The notes below the pieces were generated by a model. It was not told where the DNA came from. It was given only the letters and a program-made list of their open reading frames with translations, and did not search any database. A stretch of 64,000 nucleotides of DNA from Patella vulgata (Eukaryota; Mollusca; Gastropoda; Patellidae), in the NCBI RefSeq assembly GCF_932274485.2, contig NC_065884.2:39389540-39453539 (forward strand), given 5' to 3'. Of the stretch, positions 58,540 through 64,000 are shown one piece after another. Position 1 is the first letter of the stretch. Each line of letters opens with the position of its first letter. The position numbers and the translations under genes were made by a program.

Positions 58540-58837
58540 AAAATTATAACCATTTTTAAAAAACACTATGAAGGAGAACATTATGAGTCTTCGTATATGT
58601 TTTACTGGATTCCTTGACCTCAAAAACATAGGTATAGATAGACATCAAGATCACTGAAATCACTGCACTTACAGAAATTTTATGGACAAGAACTGTTTTA
58701 TGGCGGCCATTTTGAATTTCTCAATTTTTTGCGGGAACAGCTGGAGTGACGTCGTGGTTCCCCCCTTTTTGGAATCAGCATACCCCAAAACCCCCATGGC
58801 CACCCATTTCACATATCTGCCCCACTAGTCTGCAGTA
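58540..58837. other. Unassigned spacer
   Basis: No recognised exon or repeat. Confidence 0.35.
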
Positions 58838-59560
58838 CGGTAGTGAAATCTTCATTAAAGAAATAGACTTGACAATCAAGTCTGCTATTAAAAATCACGA
58901 GAGTTGGAAATAATGGCGGAGAGAGAGAGAGAGAGAGAAATGGGGTTTAACGTCCACTCAACACAAACCAGGTCATTTCGGGACTAACATATGGTTTAAT
59001 TTTATTTACATAATTCGCTTGCGCGTAGGGGTCTTTAGCAGTGGGAGGAAACCGGAGGACCCGGAGAAAACCCACGAGGTTGGACAGGCGACCCTACTCC
59101 TTGCCACGTACAACCGGGGATTCGAAACCACGCCAGTCGACTCAATGACAGACTTTATGATACAGCGCGCGCACGCTAACCATTCAGCCATCCAACCCCC
59201 CGGAAATAATGGCGGGAAAGGCCAATTGTTTTACACACACTCATCTATTCCACACTTGATCAAAATGGTTAAATAATATGTTTGCAAGTACGACCTCACT
59301 CCTACAACGATAATTTCTTGCGGTGGACAATTTTATTTTCATTTCTGGTAATGAAATATTGTTAAATGAAATATATTTCGGATATAAATAGGGGCAATAT
59401 AAATATTTTCAAAGGAGAATTTGATAAGAGCCATGAACAAAATATCCATGACAAAAACAGTCGGCTCACAGGCTTGACTCGCCATCTTCAAAATAAAAAG
59501 ATGTCAGCCCGTCCAGTTATTTATCGGCGCCAGGCCGACGTAAATTTTAAACACTGAACA
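58838..59560. repeat. R6 block, second copy, split by a SINE-1
   Basis: GGTAGTGAAATCNTCATTAA, CTTGATCAAAATGGTTAAAT and AATTTTATTTTCATTTC match 55400-56150. It ends at GACGTAAATTTTAAACACTG just before the right inverted arm. Confidence 0.7.
58920..59201 (-). mobile_element. SINE-1, full-length, 14 bp TSD
   Basis: Reversed copy, the least diverged in the window (GAAACCGGAGGACCCGGAGA, GGATTCGAAACCACGCCAG). Perfect TSD GGAAATAATGGCGG at 58906-58919 and 59202-59215. Confidence 0.93.
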
Positions 59561-59564
59561 CGTG

Positions 59565-59747
59565 TCGACAAACTAAACACTAGTTAATTAGAGGCTTGGT
59601 AATCAAAATTAAACACTGAGATTTAAATTGGATAGTAGTACAAATTGAACACTATTAGCCGAAATTAAACTATAGTTATGAATATTTGAACACAGGACAG
59701 AAATTAACGCTATTTACGCGAGATTAAACGATACCAATCTTACAGTG
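59565..59747 (-). repeat. Inverted arm, right (partner at 49877-50012)
   Basis: Contains AACACGTGTCGACAAACTAA and CGCGAGATTAAACGATACCA, ending TTACAGTG. Reverse complement of the left arm, with an extra about 40 bp. Confidence 0.7.
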
Positions 59748-59764
59748 ATATACACACTGGCGCC

Positions 59765-59875
59765 AAAGTCCGGGCTACATTTCCCCCATGGCACACTGTA
59801 TGGCGGAAGTCCGTCTTCATTAGCCCAGTTGGTGTGGAAAAGTAGGACGATAAACCTCATTTCATTTTGTTTTAA
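59765..59875 (+). repeat. SINE-2, 3' part
   Basis: ATGGCACACTGTATGGCGGA, CGTCTTCATTAGCCCAGTTG and ACCTCATTTCATTTTG tail; the 5' half is missing. Confidence 0.7.
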
Positions 59876-60184
59876 TTTCGTCAAGAACACTGCTATCTAT
59901 GAAATTCCGTATTGCTTTATGCAACTTGAATAAAATATTGTTGGAAAAAAACTACCATAAAGTTAGTCAGGTCAGTATAATGAAGTAATCAGAAATAAAA
60001 TCTTCATTGCTATCCATTTTCCTTTAAAGGCTGTTTCATCCCCATAATATGGGATTTCTAAATTTATATCTTTGAACCATTTCAAGAAAAAGTTTATCAT
60101 TATAAAGTGACATTTTAGTAAGAGCAGTAATAGAATACAGATCAACAGTATATAAGTATTAATATTGGCTTAACTGTAAAAAAT
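59876..60184. other. Unassigned AT-rich DNA
   Basis: No recognised feature. Confidence 0.35.
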
Positions 60185-60905
60185 ATCAAATAAAATTCTC
60201 CAAATCCTTCACTTGTCCTCAACAAAAAAAAAAATGAAAAATGTTGTTTAGCTTAAGTTATATTTGAAATAGTATTTGCCAACCACATCACGTTCGACGT
60301 TGTTTCAATTTCGGAATTAATTCCCCGTTTGTACGTGACAAGGAGTAGGGTCGCTTGCCCAGCCTCATGGGTTATCTCTGCTAGACCCTACGCGCAAGTG
60401 AATTATTGAAATAAAATTGAACCATATATTAGTCTTGAAATGAGCTAGTTTGTGTCGAGTGGTCGTTAAACCCTATTTCTCTTTCTCTCTCTAAATTTCA
60501 GCACTCCGTCCAACCATCAACCAGATGAAGAGCGAGTCAATTATATCAAGATAATGGTCCCGATCAGGTGCGCAATCACCAAATGAGCACACAGTGGCGA
60601 CACCAAACTACTTCATAAGGTTGCTAGGCAGAAGTGTAAAAATTCTAAATTCCTTGATGTTCATGCTAAACGTGTAAAGCATCCATGAAGAAGACATTTT
60701 TCGTCTAAATAATAGAAATAAGATGAAATAGAATAAAAATTTACACTGAAAAATTGATGTTGGATTATACATTGTCTTAATTTAAAAATTACACGAATAT
60801 AAGTTAGAAATTACATGAATAGAAGTTAAAAATTACATGAACAGAAGTTAGAAATGAGACGATAGTACGTTAGAATTTTGAATCTAATATACTACCATAG
60901 TCCTG
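60185..60905 (-). repeat. Repeat R3, copy 2 (inverted), with SINE-1 inside
   Basis: Reverse of 46735-47550. A SINE-1 3' part occupies 60325-60495 within a few bases of the position where copy 1 carries the minimal family A element. Confidence 0.6.
60325..60495 (+). mobile_element. SINE-1, 5'-truncated
   Basis: From TTTGTACGTGACAAGGAGTA through TTAGTCTTGAAATGAGCTAG to the CT-rich tail; the tRNA-like head is missing, a usual result of incomplete reverse transcription. Confidence 0.8.
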
Positions 60906-61034
60906 TGGTAACAGTATTGAATTTAACAGAACTTCCATTTATGCAGTTTCCTGCAATTCTTGAACTGAGAATTTTCATACAATGCTTGAGATAACATTTA
61001 TTCAGTTACACCATTCAGTAGATTTTTCCATTAC

Positions 61035-61213
61035 CTTTATATGTAATATCTGAGGAGATACACCAGGAATAACCTCCCTTGTGCTTGCACTAAAATATGC
61101 AATTTCTTCCCTCATTATGGACGGTTTTAATACAAAACCACAGCCACCATTTTTACGAAACCAACCATTATATAGATCCATCATTAAGCCAGCTGTCTGA
61201 AAGTTCAAGGCAA
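61035..61213 (-). CDS. PLCL: PLCL exon, end of catalytic Y region
   Basis: 179 bases, acceptor ATTTTCAG, donor GTAATG. After a split valine codon it encodes [59 protein letters not shown]. 'VALN.QT.G..MDL..G.F..NGGCGYVLKP' is the hallmark end of the PLC Y box; '..PGVSPQ.LHIK' leads into the C2 domain and is PLCL-like. The upstream X-box exons are outside the window. Confidence 0.96.
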
Positions 61214-61521
61214 CTGAAAATAGAACAAATTAAAATACTTTTAAAAATGTTTCATGTTTCATAATTTAGTATTTTTTTAAAATAAAGATGTCTTTTGTAT
61301 ATAGAAGAAATGAACTTATTTTTGTTGTCGGACATGTTATTTCTGTAAATTCCATATTTATATTTATACTTACAATCAAATAGTTTCAGGAGACAAATGA
61401 GAGACAGAAAGAAAGAGAAATGCGGTTTAATGTCTAGTCAACACAAATCAAGTAATTTAGAAACTAACCTAATTATGGTATATCATTATTCCATTACTTC
61501 ACTTGCATTCAGGAGACATTA

Positions 61522-61972
61522 CAATGTAACCCAGGTATCATTTAATCTTGTGTATCTAGCACTAATTTCTTTCACATTCGTTTAATATCCAATCTTTGTT
61601 TAAAAATTCGAAATTCGAAAAAACTGTTTCAAATCACCATAAATTGTTTAATTTGTAGTTCTGTCCAGTTTAAAACTGACCATTCAATTTTGATAATGAG
61701 TGTCCAATTTACAAGTGTTTAATTTCTCAATCACTGTTAAAAAATAAACAACCCAATTGATTAATGATGGTCAGGAAATTAAATACTTGTAAATTGGACA
61801 CTCATTATCAAAATTAATCAGTCAGCTTTAAACTGGACAGAAGTACAAATTAGATGATTTTTGGTGATTTTAAACGATTTTTACGAATTTTTAAACAAAG
61901 ATTTGATATTAAACGAATGTGAAAGAAATTAGTGCTAGATACACAAGATTAAATGATACCTGGGTTACAGTG
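61522..61972. mobile_element. Foldback element, about 200 bp arms
   Basis: Left arm starts CAATGTAACCCAGGTATCAT; right arm ends with its near-complement (ATGATACCTGGGTTACAGTG). Arms share TAGCACTAATTTCTTTCAC and GAGTGTCCAATTTACAAGTG. A possible 4 bp duplication ATTA flanks it (61518-61521, 61973-61976). No coding frame. Confidence 0.75.
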
Positions 61973-62037
61973 ATTAGAAATGGAAGGAAATCCGAGAGAC
62001 CCTACTTCTTGGCACTCCCACAAGCCTGGGATTGAAA

Positions 62038-62387
62038 TGAAATGAAATGGGGTTTAACGTCCTACTGTTCTGCTTCTAACCTGGGCTAATGAAGACGGGC
62101 ATATGCCATACAGTGTGCTATGAGGGAAATTTTGCCCGGGCAGCAGCGCTACGGCCTACTCCGAATTCCAACTGCCAAGGGATCTTTTACGTGCACACCA
62201 ATATGTACACAGGAACTCGGTTATTCGTCCCATCCGAACGACTAGACAGCTATCCTTGTCAAGCCCTCCCCGTCCTGCATCACTGACAAGGGGAAAACCA
62301 CGCCGGAAAATCTGGATGAACTTTCTCGGCCAATGCAGGGATCGAACACCCGACCTCCAGGCTAGCGAGCCAGCATCTTACCCACCT
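62038..62387 (-). mobile_element. SINE-2, full-length, 15 bp TSD
   Basis: Reversed copy with tail TGAAATGAAATGGGG, body, and tRNA-like head (ATCGAACACCCGACCTCCAG, GCTAGCGAGCCAGC). Perfect TSD AGCCTGGGATTGAAA at 62023-62037 and 62388-62402. It lies inside an older SINE-1. Confidence 0.92.
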
Positions 62388-62582
62388 AGCCTGGGATTGA
62401 AACTACAACAATTGACTCAAAGATCTTAAAGCACTCACAACCTCCCAAAAACAAATTTCAAAACATTATTTTAACTGACATCGTCAACCTCCAGTACTCC
62501 ACAAATTGACCGACAGCTAGACAGTGGCGATACTTGCATCTGATCTATGGCAGAAAGGTAACCAAGTCTAGCCTAATGACGT

Positions 62583-62962
62583 TCTGTTAAACAAGCCAAC
62601 AGTGAGGCTGATGTCCCCCGCCGAAATCCCTAAAGAAATAGATGACACATATTAATTAATCCGACACTGCATTCACCTAATGAATATCTACACCAAGTTT
62701 GAACATTCTACCTCAATTAAAAGCAGATTTTTTTTATGTCCAAAGTCTAGACCAATCAAATTGCTTCTTAGCTTACGCAGAAAATTCTCATTATCGAACT
62801 TAGTCAATAAGGTATTGATATAATGAAACTATAATCTGAATTTCATCCCTCTCACCCAGTTTTCTTGTTTCAAAGTCTCAATCAATCAAATTGCTAATTT
62901 TGGCTTAACCCTAGTACCATGGCAAATGCTTAACATCAGACTCTGTCAAGACATTTATTTCG
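62583..62962 (+). repeat. Family D element, 5' part
   Basis: 5' end TTAAACAAGCCAACAGTGAG followed by GATGTCCCCCGCCGAAAT, then about two monomers (CCAATCAAATTGCTTCTTAG, CAGAAAATTCTCATTATCG). TGTCCCCCGCC is complementary to the 3' hairpin arm of the copy at 1-530. Confidence 0.6.
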
Positions 62963-62964
62963 TT

Positions 62965-63108
62965 TAAAAATTCGAAATTACTGTTTAAAATCACCATAAA
63001 TTGTTTAATTTGTAGTTCTGTCCAGTTTAAAGCTGACCGTTCAATTTTGATAATGAGTGTCCAATTTACAAGTGTTTAATTTCTCAATCACTGTTAAAAA
63101 ATAAACAC
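62965..63108 (+). repeat. Single arm of the foldback family
   Basis: TAGTTCTGTCCAGTTTAAAG to CTGTTAAAAAATAAACA matches the left arm plus loop of the element at 61522-61972; the right arm is absent. Confidence 0.7.
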
Positions 63109-63767
63109 TAGAGTACGTAGCTCATGGTAGTTTTGTATGCACTTATATGTCCAGTGCTAAACTCTTCAAAAATCATCTATTTGAAGGTCATTGAACATTT
63201 TTTGATTGGTGACACATTTGTCACCAGGGCCGAAATACGTGAAAATGCCACGCCCCTTTTTAAGCGCAGCAATACCCCCTGCCATTACTGTATCTCTAGA
63301 ACCGGTGGACCCAGAAGGTTGTGTGACCACTCAAAATCTTCGGAATGGTCACATTATAGGGGGTCTGTAATACATTTATTTGTTTAAAAGTCAATAGCTT
63401 TTAAGATATTTACCAAAAACTGATTTATTATTATATAATTTACTCATTATTATATTACTTGTTGCAATTTTTTTCAATTGTCTATTTTAGAGTTCAATTA
63501 TGTGAATTTTTTACACTTATTGCTTTTACTACAGTCACAAAATATTACATATTTTATGTTCATTCTTCTGCAAGTGCATTAAAAAACCCTTGACAGTCGG
63601 AAATCTAACAAAAAAAAGAAGGGGAGTTATCCCCTTAATACTGATTTCAAGAGGGTATGAACCTCCCAGTTGATGTTACTATATAATGGCAGGATTTCAT
63701 TATAGTTGAATTGTGCATATTACAATCATCTTAACAAAGTGTTTTTGTAATAACTGCATTATCTACA
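63109..63767. other. Unassigned DNA
   Basis: No exon of PLCL or known repeat recognised. The open frame at 63124-63387 has no recognisable domain. Confidence 0.35.
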
Positions 63768-63768
63768 A

Positions 63769-64000
63769 TTAATTACGCTTAGCCAAAATATTTTGACAGG
63801 AAATGTTAGTGGTTTCAAGGTCAGCAGCCAAGGGAGCTTTTGATGGGACTGCATGCGTTATATGTAACTCTGCAGGAAAAACTTTAACACAAACTAATGA
63901 TGGGCGTGTTAAAATCCGAATGGCAGCAGAACAATTGTAAGATTCTTTAGTCGCCTCAAGAATAAATGCATACAGCAACACATTTATGTACCATCTGAAG
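63769..64000 (-). CDS. Open frame running off the window, unknown product
   Basis: A minus-strand frame is open from the window edge to a TAA at 63769-63771, 76 codons, with stretches ILEATKESYNCSAAIRILTR and AELHITHAVPSKAPLAADLE. It does not match the PLCL region expected here (X/Y barrel). I do not recognise it; it may be a mobile-element or unrelated gene end, or chance. Confidence 0.2.
   Translation of the reverse strand, partial: FRWYINVLLYAFILEATKESYNCSAAIRILTRPSLVCVKVFPAELHITHAVPSKAPLAADLETTNISCQNILAKRN

Larger units (their letters stand above)
4480..61213 (-). other. PLCL: PLCL (inactive phospholipase C-like, PRIP) gene, 3' half, 11 coding exons
   Basis: Eleven minus-strand exons with GT-AG borders join in consistent phases to about 415 codons ending in a stop at 4480-4482. 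The order of parts matches the PLCL1/PLCL2 family as I recall it: end of the Y half of the catalytic barrel, C2 domain, then the extension containing KRGMSVKK, NIGVKAIDETFK, LLQCQKAGLEWHEDLE and ATENFAWNVRVLKGQ-like blocks, which ordinary PLC beta/delta proteins lack. Family knowledge: PLCL proteins bind inositol phosphates through an N-terminal PH domain, have lost lipase activity through active-site changes in the X half, and act as scaffolds for phosphatases and receptor-trafficking proteins. The PH, EF-hand and X parts are outside the window, so loss of catalysis cannot be tested here. Introns (exon order): about 18.5, 11.3, 0.35, 6.4, 4.5, 0.27, 0.16, 0.24, 10.6 and 3.1 kb. Confidence 0.93.
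61395..62445 (-). mobile_element. SINE-1 relic, split by a foldback and by a SINE-2
   Basis: The tail and AAATGCGGTTTAATGTCTAG part lie at 61395-61517. AAATGGAAGGAAATCCGAGA and CCCTACTTCTTGGCACTCCC (body) lie at 61977-62037. The B-box side (GGGATTGAAACTACAACAAT) lies after 62387. Two later insertions separate the three pieces. Confidence 0.75.

Noticed and set aside
49877-59747. Reading the inverted arms as ends of a Polinton-like element
   Set aside because: The arms are short, no capsid, polymerase B or packaging ATPase frame was seen, and the integrase remnant inside reads as Gypsy-type.
1-64000. CRISPR array
   Set aside because: The tandem repeats have 146-320 bp or 30 bp units without unique spacers between identical short repeats, and the sequence is eukaryotic.

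Overview
This is a eukaryotic, AT-rich, intron- and repeat-dominated window, most likely from a mollusc. The evidence is one split host gene with lophotrochozoan-looking protein sequence, very large introns, two abundant tRNA-derived SINE families, and several families of short-monomer elements that match the bivalve 'pearl' / Helentron-associated (HINE) architecture. No prokaryotic gene organisation, CRISPR or rRNA was seen.

Host gene. The minus strand carries the 3' half of an inactive phospholipase C-like gene (PLCL, also called PRIP). Eleven coding exons lie at 61213-61035, 42556-42418, 31070-30924, 30570-30473, 24030-23929, 19440-19255, 18986-18918, 18755-18702, 18466-18374, 7799-7704 and 4566-4480 (stop). 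All have GT-AG borders with compatible phases and together give about 415 codons: the end of the Y half of the catalytic barrel, the C2 domain, and the PLCL-specific C-terminal extension. The 5' exons (PH, EF-hand, X box) lie beyond position 64000. Introns range from 162 bp to about 18.5 kb, and the large ones are almost entirely mobile DNA.

Mobile DNA. At least five families (called A-E here) share one design: a short palindrome plus subterminal inverted repeat at the 5' end, a core of tandem about 145-320 bp monomers, often a simple-sequence tract (ACGG-rich in A-C), and a 3' hairpin whose distal arm is complementary to the 5' repeat. Families A-C cover roughly 15 kb by adding the coordinates below. 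Two family-B insertions can be compared with empty sites inside this window and show no target duplication, as expected for Helentron-like rolling-circle elements. Other elements are: a piggyBac copy with TTAA ends, interrupted by a hAT MITE with an 8 bp TSD; a 1.34 kb hAT with 8 bp TSD; pogo/Tigger relics; Tc1-like transposase fragments; a Mutator-like element with 9 bp TSD that contains a perfect 164 bp palindrome; several long foldback elements; and a fossil fragment of a Ty3/Gypsy pol gene.

Region by region. 1-4.5 kb: satellite-like family D end, 3' flank of PLCL. 4.5-7.8 kb: intron filled by family A with a family B copy inside. 7.8-18.4 kb: a 10.6 kb intron with family D, SINEs, Tc1, the Mutator-like element, a foldback and a minisatellite. 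18.4-24 kb: a compact exon cluster plus families C and A. 24-31 kb: pogo MITE, family E and a family A double copy. 31-42.5 kb: unknown repeat R1 in inverted copies, a hAT relic and family B insertions. 42.5-61 kb: Tigger, hAT, family A, piggyBac, Gypsy fossil, family C, SINEs. 61-64 kb: the first visible exon, nested SINE/foldback insertions and family D.

Limits: all calls are by eye. Family names of repeats are my own labels except where a known superfamily is stated; no alignment or database search was run.
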